This document shows, one piece after another, positions 43,049 to 51,587 of a stretch of 64,000 nt of DNA; positions within the stretch are counted from its first letter, which is position 1, and each line of letters begins with the position of its first letter. Below the pieces are notes generated by a model. The model ran no database searches. It was not told where the DNA came from and saw nothing but the letters and a program-made list of their open reading frames with translations. This DNA comes from Exiguobacterium mexicanum (GTDB taxonomy: Bacteria; Bacillota; Bacilli; Exiguobacteriales; Exiguobacteriaceae): the NCBI RefSeq assembly GCF_005960665.1, contig NZ_CP040676.1:72501-136500 (forward strand), in the 5' to 3' direction. Made by a program: the position numbers and the translations under genes.

Positions 43049-43108
43049 CGCACTTGTAGCTTTTTATATAGCTAGCGAATCATCCTATTTGGAGGTTTTT
43101 ATCAATAT

Positions 43109-44101
43109 ATGTGGAAACAACTACTCGTAACCGTCGGTACAGGCGTCCTGATTTTTTCAGGGACTTCAGCCGTATCGGCGGATCAACTTACCCCGCAAGA
43201 CCTCGTCAAGGCGACGAAATCGCTCGAACAGACCGAACAGCGGCTTCATACCTCGAAACAATCGGTCGCGAAAGCCAAACGCCGCGCTGAAGCGGTTGAA
43301 GCAAAAAAGAACGCGATTCAAAACAAGATTGATCGTGCCAACGCGCAACTCGCGTCATACGAGACGGCGCTGAATCCCGAGACGGATGATCCATCCCTGT
43401 TCAAACAAGTGCTATCGACTGTTCTTCCGAGCGCGAAAGCGGAAGCGGCGGCATCTGAAAAGACCGAGGCTGACTTGAAAGAGAAACAAGCGGCGACGAC
43501 GCGGTCGTTAGAAAAATTAGAGAACGAACAGGCCAAAGTGGACGCAGAGCACAAGAAGGCCCGCTCGACCCATTCAGCCGCCTACAAGCAATTGAAACAT
43601 CGGGCCGCCGAGTTGAAAGATTTGAAACGACAAACGGCAGCGTTAGCGCCTGAGAAGTTCATGATGCCGGCGACCGGTCGTCTGTCACAAGGCTATGGCG
43701 CTGCGAGCGGACAGTTCGGGTACACGTTCCATAACGGACTCGATATCGCCGCGAACGTCGGCACACCGATTTACGCGGCCGCGGCCGGAACGGTCACCGA
43801 CGTCAAGTCAGGTGGTCCTTACGGCAAGCACGTCTTCATCGAGCACGAAATCGATGGTCAGAAATGGACCACGGTCTACGCGCACATGCATAAAATCGAA
43901 GTGAAAAAAGGACAGGCGTTGCTCCAAGGCGAAGGCATCGGCCAAATCGGCAACACCGGCAACTCGTCAGGTCCTCACCTCCATTTCGAAGTGCATAAAG
44001 GCGAATACGCCTATTCATCCAGTTCGGCCGGAAAAACGGTCAACCCGATGGACGTCGCCGAAGTACTCGGTGGCGCGTCGCCCATTAAAGCCACTTATTG
44101 A
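43109..44101 (+). CDS. secreted M23 peptidase with coiled-coil domain
   Basis: A 330-residue EnvC/NlpD-like protein. The signal peptide ends near residue 24 (SAVSA-DQ). Residues 30-75 and 110-180 are charged coiled coil (KSLEQTEQRLHTSKQSVAKAK, DLKEKQAATTRSLEKLENEQ). The M23 LytM domain is about 190-320, with zinc ligands in HNGLDIA (His-x-x-x-Asp) and HLHFEVH. Acts in the wall as a peptidoglycan endopeptidase or activator. The ribosome binding site GGAGG is unusually far from ATG (13 nt). Confidence 0.9.
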   Translation: MWKQLLVTVGTGVLIFSGTSAVSADQLTPQDLVKATKSLEQTEQRLHTSKQSVAKAKRRAEAVEAKKNAIQNKIDRANAQLASYETALNPETDDPSLFKQVLSTVLPSAKAEAAASEKTEADLKEKQAATTRSLEKLENEQAKVDAEHKKARSTHSAAYKQLKHRAAELKDLKRQTAALAPEKFMMPATGRLSQGYGAASGQFGYTFHNGLDIAANVGTPIYAAAAGTVTDVKSGGPYGKHVFIEHEIDGQKWTTVYAHMHKIEVKKGQALLQGEGIGQIGNTGNSSGPHLHFEVHKGEYAYSSSSAGKTVNPMDVAEVLGGASPIKATY

Positions 44102-44129
44102 CGCAACGAAATTCGTTGCGTCATTTTTT
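44099..44129. terminator. terminator of the M23 gene
   Basis: TGACGCAACGAA and TTCGTTGCGTCA with almost no loop, then TTTTTT. Serves both converging genes. Confidence 0.88.
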
Positions 44130-44140
44130 GTGTCATTTCT

Positions 44141-44608
44141 TCAAGCCTGCTCATCATGTGTCGTTCGCAGTTCGAACAGCTTTTGGAACGCCTCGTCGCG
44201 GTCGAACGTGCTGAACCAGCGAAAGTCGTCGTGGTCGAGAATCCGGTAATGTTGACTGACCATATTCTGTTGAATCCGATATTTCCCTTGATGCTCGATC
44301 GTCGTCCACCAGACGTGTCCGCCCAACGTCTTCGTCGCCAACGTTGGATCGGTATGCGCGACGAGGCGGATGAACTCGATCGGATGGTCGCCAATCAATG
44401 AGTGCAGATAGGGACTTTGATTGAACAAGGCGCAGATGGCGACGGTCGTCGTCCAGTTCGCGTTCAGGCGTCGCTTCTCGATTTGAATCAATGTCTTTTT
44501 TGAGATGCCGACGAGCGTACAGAGTTCTTCTTGGGATAATCCTTGTTCCGTCCGAATCAGTTTGAGTTTGCTGGAAATCAGCTCAGAAAACGTTTCTTTT
44601 GTATGCAT
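44141..44608 (-). CDS. XRE-family transcriptional regulator
   Basis: A 155-residue protein. The helix-turn-helix is about 10-65 (LIRTEQGLSQEELCTLVGISKKTLIQIEKRR). The C-terminal half (85-155, with GGHVWWTTIEHQGKYRIQQN and LDHDDFRWFSTFDRDEAF) is a small domain I do not recognise, possibly ligand-sensing. ATG is preceded by AGGAG. Its targets are unknown. Confidence 0.83.
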   Translation of the reverse strand: MHTKETFSELISSKLKLIRTEQGLSQEELCTLVGISKKTLIQIEKRRLNANWTTTVAICALFNQSPYLHSLIGDHPIEFIRLVAHTDPTLATKTLGGHVWWTTIEHQGKYRIQQNMVSQHYRILDHDDFRWFSTFDRDEAFQKLFELRTTHDEQA

Positions 44609-44699
44609 AAATTCTCCTAAGATGTATTTTTACACATCGTATCATGTGGCTTGAAAACAGGGAAGATATAGGATGGGGAAAACAGCTGTTTATGGTCAT

Positions 44700-44731
44700 G
44701 AAAAAGCGGAAGGAGATGGACTCCTTCCGCT
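44700..44731 (-). terminator. terminator of the DksA/TraR-like gene
   Basis: On minus, AGCGGAAGGAG and CTCCTTCCGCT followed by TTTTTC. Confidence 0.85.
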
Positions 44732-44747
44732 CACGCAATGGCCTACG

Positions 44748-45290
44748 TTATTCTCGTGTCGGGTCGTGATTGCCTTCGCTATCAGCAATCGTATCCGAAC
44801 TCCCGAAATCCTCGACTTGACTGAACGCGTCGGTGCTTTGGCCAGGCTCATCCGTCCCATCGAGCTGTTTGCGGGCGGCTGTCTCGGACGGGTTGAGCAC
44901 GTCTTCTTCGACCGGGCGTTCACGGTCGGTCTGATGCTCGTCTTCTTCTTGTTCACGCGCATGCTTGATGCAGAGTGTCGCTTCCGGAATCACCTCTAGG
45001 CGGTCCAACTCGATGTCTTGCCCGCACACCTCACACTTTCCATACGTGCCTTTCTCGATGGCGAGCAGTGCCTTGTCAACATCACTCAAAAAGTCTTCAT
45101 CGAGCTCCGTGAGCGCTTGATCGCGTTCACGCAAAAAGAGCTCTTCCCCGGAATCGGCTGGGTGATTATCATAGTGCGACAGTTCCCCTTCGTCATATAC
45201 CTCTTCCCGATTTTCCATATATCCTTCGGTCTTCGCTTTTTCTTTTAATAGACGCTCCTTGAACGTATCGATCTGCTTCTGTGTCAACAT
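44748..45290 (-). CDS. TraR/DksA family protein (YteA-like)
   Basis: A 180-residue protein. The N-terminal helical part contains ELSHYDNHPADSGEELFLRERDQAL, typical of the YteA/DksA-like sporulation or stress proteins. The zinc-finger core is CEVCGQDIELDRLEVIPEATLCIKHA, where the fourth ligand is His rather than Cys. The acidic tail is low-complexity. ATG 45290 follows GGAG at 10 nt. A weak sigma-B-like GTTTGT-N13-GGGAAA lies upstream on minus. Confidence 0.84.
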   Translation of the reverse strand: MLTQKQIDTFKERLLKEKAKTEGYMENREEVYDEGELSHYDNHPADSGEELFLRERDQALTELDEDFLSDVDKALLAIEKGTYGKCEVCGQDIELDRLEVIPEATLCIKHAREQEEDEHQTDRERPVEEDVLNPSETAARKQLDGTDEPGQSTDAFSQVEDFGSSDTIADSEGNHDPTRE

Positions 45291-45445
45291 ACGGTTCACT
45301 CTCCAGTTCTGTTTTCATTAGTATTAGCATTTCCCATTTTGAGTCGTGACAAACCTTCCCGTCGGCGGGGTCCGTTTCTAAACGATTCGGAAAACGGGTA
45401 TGATGACAGAGAAGGAACGAATTAGCCGAAGGAGGAATTAGGACG

Positions 45446-45970
45446 ATGAGAAAAGTAGAAGTCATCCCATATGACCCGATATGGGCGACGAAATTCGAAG
45501 AAGAGGCGGCCAAGCTCAAGCGATTGTTCGAAGACGAACTCGTCGCGATTCATCACATTGGCAGTACGTCGGTTCCCGGGCTCGACGCGAAGCCGATTAT
45601 CGACATCATGCCGGTCGTGCGGCAAATCGAGCGAATCGACGACTGGATCGGTCATATGGAAGCGCTCGGTTATCGGAGTTTTGGCGAACACGGCATCCCG
45701 AGACGCCGTTTCTTTGCGAAAGGCGAGGAGGTTCGGACTTTCCACGTCCATATGTTCGAGGACGGGGACGACGGCGTCATCCGGCATCTCGCCTTTCGTG
45801 ACTACTTGGTCACATTCCCGGACGTGCGGGACGAGTACGCGGCGCTCAAGCAGCAGTTGGCGAGTCAACATCCGAACGATATCGAAAGTTACATCCAAGG
45901 GAAACAAGATTGGGTATCGGCGACGGAGCGGACGGCTACAATATGGTATGGATCCAGAAAACAAATTTGA
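45446..45970 (+). CDS. GrpB/UPF0157 family protein
   Basis: A 174-residue nucleotidyltransferase-fold protein. It has VIPYDPIWATKFEEEAAKL, HIGSTSVPGLDAKPIIDIMP (about 37-56, GS-x10-D-x-D fold motif) and FHVHMFEDGDDGVIRHLAFRDYL. Often grouped with dephospho-CoA kinase-associated GrpB. Function unproven. ATG follows AAGGAGGA. Its stop codon is the first three bases of a sigma-W type promoter. Confidence 0.9.
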   Translation: MRKVEVIPYDPIWATKFEEEAAKLKRLFEDELVAIHHIGSTSVPGLDAKPIIDIMPVVRQIERIDDWIGHMEALGYRSFGEHGIPRRRFFAKGEEVRTFHVHMFEDGDDGVIRHLAFRDYLVTFPDVRDEYAALKQQLASQHPNDIESYIQGKQDWVSATERTATIWYGSRKQI

Positions 45971-45994
45971 AACCTTTTTCCATTTCCCCTCGTA
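45968..45994 (+). promoter_or_regulatory. predicted sigma-W promoter
   Basis: TGAAAC (45968-45973), 17 nt, CGTA (45991-45994), the same spacing as the sigW autoregulatory promoter. It begins in the GrpB stop codon and lies 32 nt before the next ATG. Confidence 0.68.
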
Positions 45995-46025
45995 AAGAAT
46001 GGTAATTATTTAAGGGGGGAACGGA

Positions 46026-46343
46026 ATGAAACAATTTCTTGGCAAGTGTATCGAGTACGCCTTCGTCGCCGTCGTGTTCGTTGGTTTGTTTTTCGGACTG
46101 CGTTACGGAGTCAGTCACTTCGTCTTAACAGCCGAGGAGTCTTATTTCTATGTCTTTCTCGGCACCGCGTTTATCCTCTTTCCGGCCTCGCTATTCGTAG
46201 GTTATTGGCTGGCCCGTCCCATTCAGCGCCGTTTGAGCGGAAGAGAGACGGTCAGTTCGAACCACACGTTGCGCGGCTATGAAAAACCGCACGGGGTCAC
46301 TGAGACACGAGATTATGGGAACGAGGGATCGGGGTCGTTATGA
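46026..46343 (+). CDS. two-helix membrane protein, putative sigma-W target
   Basis: A 105-residue protein with helices at about 10-30 and 40-62 and a polar cytoplasmic tail LARPIQRRLSGRETVSSNHTLRGYEKPHG. ATG is behind AAGGGGGGA. It overlaps the following GNAT gene by 4 nt (ATGA). No family recognised. The sigma-W type promoter implies envelope-stress expression. Confidence 0.72.
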   Translation: MKQFLGKCIEYAFVAVVFVGLFFGLRYGVSHFVLTAEESYFYVFLGTAFILFPASLFVGYWLARPIQRRLSGRETVSSNHTLRGYEKPHGVTETRDYGNEGSGSL

Positions 46344-46804
46344 TGCAGTTGAGACGAACCGACGATGCGAGCTTGATTGCGACGTTGAATCGTCCCATCC
46401 ATGAACATCATCTTCAGTTGGCGCCGTCCTTCTTTGCATCTTACGATCACGCGGCGATGGAAGCGGCGTTTTCGGAGATGATGGCGCGAGACGATTATCA
46501 TTTCTTCACGGCAGAGGTCGACGGGGACACAGTTGGCTACGTCTGTTTTCAAGAGCGGGTAAGTGAGGCGAACGCATTTCGGCAAGCAGTGCGCACGCTG
46601 TACGTGCATCAAATCAGTATTAACCCGGAAGCGAAGCGAAAAGGGTATGGACGTTTGATCATGGATGAAGTGGAACGCTTTGCCATCGCGCACGGATTTC
46701 CCTCAATCGAACTGGATTATTGGTCTTTGAACGAAGCGGCTGCGGCTTTTTATGAACAGGTCGGATTCCGAGCGAAACGTCAAGTCGTTGTGAAGCAGCT
46801 GTAG
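46340..46804 (+). CDS. GNAT family N-acetyltransferase
   Basis: A 154-residue GNAT. It has LYVHQISINPEAKRKGYGRLIMDEVERFA (about 88-116, RKGYGR loop) and LNEAAAAFYEQVGFRAKRQVVVK. It begins at overlapping ATGATG and would be translated by coupling with the upstream membrane-protein gene, so probably is in the same sigma-W unit. Confidence 0.86.
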   Translation: MMQLRRTDDASLIATLNRPIHEHHLQLAPSFFASYDHAAMEAAFSEMMARDDYHFFTAEVDGDTVGYVCFQERVSEANAFRQAVRTLYVHQISINPEAKRKGYGRLIMDEVERFAIAHGFPSIELDYWSLNEAAAAFYEQVGFRAKRQVVVKQL

Positions 46805-46808
46805 AACG

Positions 46809-46964
46809 GAGAGACCGGCCATCCTGTTCCACGGGACATTCGATTTTTTGAGCGCGGGAGATACGGTACCGGACTTTGTGCCAGCCATCTCATCAGCACT
46901 CTTGATCGGTCTCGTGCTCGTCTTGGCGCGCCGCTATGATGCGCAATTTTTGAAAGTGGAATGA
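46809..46964 (+). pseudogene. remnant of a membrane protein gene
   Basis: In one frame, with no proper start, the DNA reads AILFHGTFDFLSAG, then FVPAISSALLIGLVLVLARRYDAQF and a stop at 46962-46964. His-Gly in a hydrophobic helix followed by a further helix resembles the C-terminal end of CPBP- or PrsW-type intramembrane proteases. The upstream part is missing, replaced by the GNAT gene. Likely a decayed gene tail; the family is a guess. Confidence 0.45.
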
Positions 46965-46974
46965 GGAGGATTTG

Positions 46975-47277
46975 ATGGAGACAGTCATTTTAGTCATCGG
47001 TGTCATCGGGACGATTTCGCTCATGTTATTCATGTCGAACCAATGGTTGGGTTATGGCAAAGGCAACATCGTCATGACGCTAGACGAGCATTATACGAAT
47101 TTGAATGAGTATGTGCCGGCAATCCTGACGAAACTGTATGAAGACGGGAAGTCGGCCCATTATCTCGGCGACCGGAAGTTTGAAGTGGACGGGAAACGCT
47201 ATGTCCTCGTCGAGCGGACCGTCCCGATTGGTCGGGTTCCGACACAACAGACGGTGCTCATGCCGGACAAACAATAA
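46975..47277 (+). CDS. small membrane-anchored protein
   Basis: A 100-residue protein. One N-terminal helix (about 4-21) is followed by a soluble domain with DEHYTNLNEYVPAIL, YEDGKSAHYLGDRKFEVDGKRYVLVERTVP. ATG 46975 is preceded by GAGGAGGA; TTG 46972 is less likely. No family recognised. Confidence 0.7.
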   Translation: METVILVIGVIGTISLMLFMSNQWLGYGKGNIVMTLDEHYTNLNEYVPAILTKLYEDGKSAHYLGDRKFEVDGKRYVLVERTVPIGRVPTQQTVLMPDKQ

Positions 47278-47303
47278 GCCGCGCCTCAGGCGCGGCTTAT
47301 TTT
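47272..47303. terminator. bidirectional terminator
   Basis: AATAAGCCGCGCC-TCA-GGCGCGGCTTATT flanked by T and A runs. Confidence 0.88.
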
Positions 47304-48159
47304 ATTTGACGGCCGGGGGACCGAACACACCGGCGTGATAGTCGCGGAACGCTTGGCGAATCTCATCCTCGGTGTTCATGACGAACGGGCCGTGAGCGAT
47401 ATAGTCTTCTCGAATCGGTTTGCCTGAATAGACAAGCAGTTTCGTGCGTGACGTTGCTTTTATGCGGAGTCCGCTCTCACCCTCGGCCGTCTCGTCGAAC
47501 GTGAGCGTCGCTACGTGCGTCTTTTCGAGCGGTGTCGCGGACGTCCCGAGTTCGACCGAACCGGCGAGCATATAGACGAAGGCGTTATGATTCACGGGGA
47601 TGACGTGCTCATAGACTTCACCTTCCTTTAAGCTGACTTCACTCATTGTGATCGGGACAAGGCTGTCCATCGGGCCTGTCGCACCGCCGACCTCACCCGA
47701 ATAGACACGGACTTGTCCACCGTCGATTGGCACGACCGGGGCGTCTTCGACGTACACGTTTTGATAAGACGTCGTCGTCGTTTTGAGCGCTTTCGGTAAA
47801 TTGAGCCACAGTTGCAGCGTATGAATCAAGTCGTCGTCGACGGCCTCCTCGGCGTGTCGGGCCGCCCAGCCCGCGTTCATGTACTGGACGTCTCCGGCAT
47901 CTAAAATCGAATGGCCGCCGTGGTTGTCGATATGTTCGAGTCGTCCGTCAATGACGTAGGTGATCGTTTGGAAACCGCGATGCGGGTGGTCCGAGAACGT
48001 GCCGCGTTTGAACCAGTCCTCGGCCATCAAGATGAACGGGTCGAACTCGTTTTTTCGCTCAGGGGGCAAGACCCAACCTTGTTGTACGTGTGGATATCCA
48101 GGTTGCTTATAAGCGACGGGCCAATGTGTGGCGACGTCGCGCTCGAATCGTTTCGTCAT
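47302..48159 (-). CDS. pirin family protein
   Basis: A 285-residue bicupin. The N-terminal pirin motif is FSDHPHRGFQTITYVIDGRLEHIDNHGG (about 55-82); metal ligands are His in HPHRG and HIDNHGG with a downstream Glu. The C-terminal pirin_C domain carries HNAFVYMLAGSVELG and HGPFVMNTEDEIRQAFRDY. Some pirins have quercetinase activity; the role here is unknown. ATG 48159 is preceded by AAAGGAGAG. Confidence 0.92.
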   Translation of the reverse strand: MTKRFERDVATHWPVAYKQPGYPHVQQGWVLPPERKNEFDPFILMAEDWFKRGTFSDHPHRGFQTITYVIDGRLEHIDNHGGHSILDAGDVQYMNAGWAARHAEEAVDDDLIHTLQLWLNLPKALKTTTTSYQNVYVEDAPVVPIDGGQVRVYSGEVGGATGPMDSLVPITMSEVSLKEGEVYEHVIPVNHNAFVYMLAGSVELGTSATPLEKTHVATLTFDETAEGESGLRIKATSRTKLLVYSGKPIREDYIAHGPFVMNTEDEIRQAFRDYHAGVFGPPAVK

Positions 48160-48242
48160 CAAATTCTCTCCTTTACATCGTTTGCTGTCATTGTCGCATA
48201 GCGACCGATGGATGCTTTCTGATTTTGCCTAGAAAACGTGCA

Positions 48243-48273
48243 AAGACAGACCGGTTCATACCGGTCTGTCTTT
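48243..48273 (-). terminator. terminator of the 423-residue lipoprotein gene
   Basis: AAGACAGACCGG-TTCATA-CCGGTCTGTCTT, a perfect 12-bp stem, followed on minus by TTGCA-type sequence. Confidence 0.78.
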
Positions 48274-48283
48274 AGGAAAGGGG

Positions 48284-49555
48284 TTAGCCCTGTTGCTTAT
48301 TGAATAAGTCGTGCCAACGTTCGGCATCGGCGCGGAGCAGTTTGAAGTGTGACCCTGTCAACGTATTCGTCAAAAAGACATCGTCTCCGTTATAGCTGAT
48401 ATCGAACGTCTGCGCACAAATACCCTCGAAAACGGTCAAATAGGGAGTCGGGGCCGGGGTCCCGGCCGTGGCGACAGCTTTCGAACGATCGATCGCTTGG
48501 AACACGAATTGGACGGCCTCGGCATTGGCGTGATGCAAGAACGATGCGTCCTTGGATTCCGTTCCGAGCAGCGCCAAGTCATGTGTCACGACATGCCGGC
48601 GGTGGGCAAATTGTTGGCGCATCTTCGTTTTCAACCGATCGCCGCGAAGCAACGTTTCTTCTCGATAGGTGATTGAGACGACTTGTTTATGCGGTTTCCC
48701 GTCACGGATGAATGAAAAGCTGAACAAAGGATAGCGCTCATTCGGGATGAGTGTCGTCGGGAGCGTGCTCGCTTGACGAGCGCCAAGCATGCGGTCGAAG
48801 CTCGCGTCTTTCGGTCGAAGCACATCCCCATATAAGGTTTGATCAGATGACAAATGAAGCCCATATTGTTTTGTATCTTGAGACACCTCGGTACCTAAGG
48901 CGAGGGAGAGGAAAGGTTGGCGCGATGCTTCGTTAATCGGCAACGTGACCGTCTCATATGTTTCCGGGGATTCGAACGTGAATTCGAAAGAGCCATTGAA
49001 CGGCATCGTCACGTGAACGAGCGTCTGCTCGAGCCCGCTCCGTTTCGGATATGGCTCGTTGCCGACGGGTTTAGTCATTTCCTCTGTGAAATGGATCCGT
49101 TCGTGCGGTTGGGCGTTTCGTAGTTTTGACGTTGCCGAAGACGGGACAGCGTGGTCACGATACGCAATGAGACTGTTCGGCAACGTGTCGATTTGTTTCA
49201 TATACGTGATCGTCTCGGCTTGGCACTGGACGTAGGCTTGATTGTCCACTTCAAAAAAAGTGGCGGTCGGAAAGACATCGGTCGAGGATGTCGTGATCAG
49301 CGGTTGGGTCAATGTGACCGTCCCGATCAAGTGACGTTCTCCGTCAGGAATACGGGATAGCGCGTCCTCTGGATAACAAGCATCGAGGACGTTCGTCCGA
49401 TCGGACTCGGTCATCTCGATTTGTTGTCCTGATGGCAGGGTAGCGCGACCTTGATAGTACTCTGGAGCTATATGTAAACGAAAGGCATGTTCTTCTTCAC
49501 ATCCAAAAAGGACGAACAACATGGCGAGCGTACAAAGAATCAAGTACTTTTTCAC
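48284..49555 (-). CDS. lipoprotein of unknown family
   Basis: A 423-residue lipoprotein. The signal peptide ends in lipobox LFGC (Cys19). The rest is probably beta-rich, with several Thr/Ser strands and no recognised domain. Features seen: QIEMTESDRTNVLDACYPED (about 45-64), MPFNGSFEFTFESPETYETVTLP and a C-terminal TFDISYNGDDVFLTNTLTGSHFKLL. Monocistronic. ATG is preceded by weak site AAAGGAG. Confidence 0.72.
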   Translation of the reverse strand: MKKYLILCTLAMLFVLFGCEEEHAFRLHIAPEYYQGRATLPSGQQIEMTESDRTNVLDACYPEDALSRIPDGERHLIGTVTLTQPLITTSSTDVFPTATFFEVDNQAYVQCQAETITYMKQIDTLPNSLIAYRDHAVPSSATSKLRNAQPHERIHFTEEMTKPVGNEPYPKRSGLEQTLVHVTMPFNGSFEFTFESPETYETVTLPINEASRQPFLSLALGTEVSQDTKQYGLHLSSDQTLYGDVLRPKDASFDRMLGARQASTLPTTLIPNERYPLFSFSFIRDGKPHKQVVSITYREETLLRGDRLKTKMRQQFAHRRHVVTHDLALLGTESKDASFLHHANAEAVQFVFQAIDRSKAVATAGTPAPTPYLTVFEGICAQTFDISYNGDDVFLTNTLTGSHFKLLRADAERWHDLFNKQQG

Positions 49556-49655
49556 GGGGGTGCACTCCTTTGATGATTAACTTTCATCATTTTAGCACCA
49601 TTTTTTTGTGACTTTAGTCTTAGGAAAAATAATGTGTTTTTTTAAAAAAAAATCA

Positions 49656-49688
49656 AAAAACCCGCTCAACTTGAACTGAGCGGGCTTG
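49656..49688 (-). terminator. terminator downstream of the aldo/keto reductase gene
   Basis: On minus, AAGCCCGCTCA and TGAGCGGGTT followed by a TTTTTT run, about 155 nt after the stop. In between (49690-49842) I see no gene, only A/T-rich sequence. Confidence 0.75.
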
Positions 49689-49842
49689 TTTTACACTTAT
49701 GGATATGAAATGGAATTTCACTCTTGTGAACATGTCGATTTTTGACGAATGAACCGTTGAATGGCCACGTTCTTGAAAATGATGAAACTATTTAAAAAAT
49801 CAAGGATGGAACCAATCAGGGTTTATTTGTTTATTTTTACCT

Positions 49843-50739
49843 TCAATCGACGTCGCGGCCGCGGGCTGCCTTCAAAATTTCGAACCATTCTTCACGGGTG
49901 AGCTCGATATCGAGCGTGCCGACGGCGGTCTTGACTCGGTCAATTTTCCCAGATCCGACGATCGGCATGATCTTGGCAGGGTGTTTCAAAAGCCATGCGT
50001 AAACGACTGCATCGATACCGCTCGCTTCGTGGCGGTCACTGACGTCTTCGAGTTTCTCGCGAAGCGGCGCATACTGTGACTCGGTGAACAGTTGACCGCC
50101 GGCGAGCGGGCTCCACGCCATGAGCGGCATCCGCTTCTCGTGGCATAGGTCGACAGAACCATCTTCGAAGTGTTTCAGTTGCATCGGTGAAAGTTCGAGC
50201 TGATTCGTCACGAGTTGGAACGGTAAGCGTGACTGGAGCAACTGTTGGGTTGCCGGTACGTGGTTCGAGACACCGAACGTCCGGACTTTTCCACTGCGTT
50301 GTAACGTAATGAATGCCTCAGCGACTTCGTCCGGGTCCATGAGCGGATCGGGACGATGGATCAACAGCGTGTCAATCTGGTCAATGGCGAGCTCTTTGAG
50401 TGAACGCTCGGCTTGACGGATGATATGCTCTTTCGTCGTATCATAATGATTGATTGTTTGGCCTGGGTTGAAAGAACCTGTCAGTTTAATGCCAGTCTTC
50501 GTCACGATCTCGATTTGATCGCGAAGTGAAGGATTGAGGCGAAGTGCTTCCCCGAATAGTCCTTCACATGTATAGCCGCCGTATATATCGGCGTGGTCGA
50601 ACGTCGTGATTCCGAGTTCGATACATTGCTCGATGAACGTGAGACGTTCCTGCGGGCTCATATCCCATTCAGCGAGACGCCACATGCCGTGGATGATCCG
50701 TGAGAATGATAAGTCTTCTGTCAGTTCGATACGTTGCAT
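49843..50739 (-). CDS. aldo/keto reductase (YdhF-like)
   Basis: A 298-residue NADPH-dependent oxidoreductase. Catalytic tetrad: Asp in FDHADIYGGY, Tyr in the same motif, Lys in VTKTGIKL, His in LLIHRPDP. GVSNH and VGSGKIDRVKTAV contact the cofactor. ATG 50739 is preceded by GAGGAGGA. Similar to B. subtilis YdhF/E. coli YdhF, which use small aldehydes. Substrate unknown. Confidence 0.92.
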   Translation of the reverse strand: MQRIELTEDLSFSRIIHGMWRLAEWDMSPQERLTFIEQCIELGITTFDHADIYGGYTCEGLFGEALRLNPSLRDQIEIVTKTGIKLTGSFNPGQTINHYDTTKEHIIRQAERSLKELAIDQIDTLLIHRPDPLMDPDEVAEAFITLQRSGKVRTFGVSNHVPATQQLLQSRLPFQLVTNQLELSPMQLKHFEDGSVDLCHEKRMPLMAWSPLAGGQLFTESQYAPLREKLEDVSDRHEASGIDAVVYAWLLKHPAKIMPIVGSGKIDRVKTAVGTLDIELTREEWFEILKAARGRDVD

Positions 50740-50892
50740 GATTGATTCCTCCTCATTTTCTGTCGCTTTCATTATAGAGATAGTCGGGGGATGCGTCACT
50801 TATTGGGCGTATCGGACGGACGCGGACCGAGTCAAATGAAAGTGATTTCAGTTATGATAGGAAAGAGATGAACCGAAAAAGAGGAGTGCTCT

Positions 50893-51504
50893 ATGAATCA
50901 TTATGAACAATATGCGGGCGTCACGTTTGAGCGACACGGGCAAGACACGCGTGTGACCGCCTATCATCCTGACCTCGAACTGCACGGGATCGGGCGCAGT
51001 GCTGCCGTGTTCCGCATCAAAGCTACCCGACTCGTCATTAAAGTGTTTTTCCCTGGCTATACGTACATCGCGGCCGAGGAAGCCGTGATCTATCGGAAGC
51101 TCGAGGGATTGCCACAATTCCCGGGTCTGTACGAAGCAGGTCCGAACTATATCGTCATCGACTATATCGAAGGGAAGACACTGTTTGAATGTTTGATTGA
51201 AGGCATTTGGATCGACCCCGCGTACATCAAGCAAGTCGATGAGGCGCTCATAGCGGCCCGGCGACTCGGGTTGACCCCGTCCGATGTCCATTTGCGCAAC
51301 CTCATCCTCACGCCGGACGGCCGACTCTATTTGATTGACTTGGCGCGATTCCGACAAGGGCAACAAGTCGATCACCAATGGGAAGATTTGAAGCGGATGT
51401 ATCGGCTCTATCGCCTCCGTTTCATGCCGAAGCGGTATTCGGAGCGCTGGTTGAACGGTGTCGCCTACCTATATCGTACATTCGTGAACGACCCGAGACG
51501 TTAG
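50893..51504 (+). CDS. small protein kinase-like protein (YrzF/RIO-like)
   Basis: A 203-residue lower-lobe kinase fold. It has the Lys in VIKVFF, Glu in AAEEAVIYRKL, FIDYIEGKTL-type hinge (IVIDYIEGKTLFE), then the catalytic PSDVHLRNLIL (Asp-x-His-x-x-Asn) and metal-binding LYLIDLARF (Asp). Resembles bacterial RIO/Bud32-like kinases such as YrzF. ATG is preceded by AGAGGAG. Substrate unknown. Confidence 0.84.
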   Translation: MNHYEQYAGVTFERHGQDTRVTAYHPDLELHGIGRSAAVFRIKATRLVIKVFFPGYTYIAAEEAVIYRKLEGLPQFPGLYEAGPNYIVIDYIEGKTLFECLIEGIWIDPAYIKQVDEALIAARRLGLTPSDVHLRNLILTPDGRLYLIDLARFRQGQQVDHQWEDLKRMYRLYRLRFMPKRYSERWLNGVAYLYRTFVNDPRR

Positions 51505-51587
51505 TCGACGGTGGTTTTTCTTTTGAAGATTAGGGAACAACAGTAACGTATTGTCGTTGTGTAGTCATTCAAAAGGAGGACGAATAC

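Noticed and set aside
45372-45403. A sigma-B-like GTTTCT...GGGTAT before the grpB-family gene.
   Set aside because: The spacer is 16 nt, longer than normal for sigma-B, and the -35 is imperfect.
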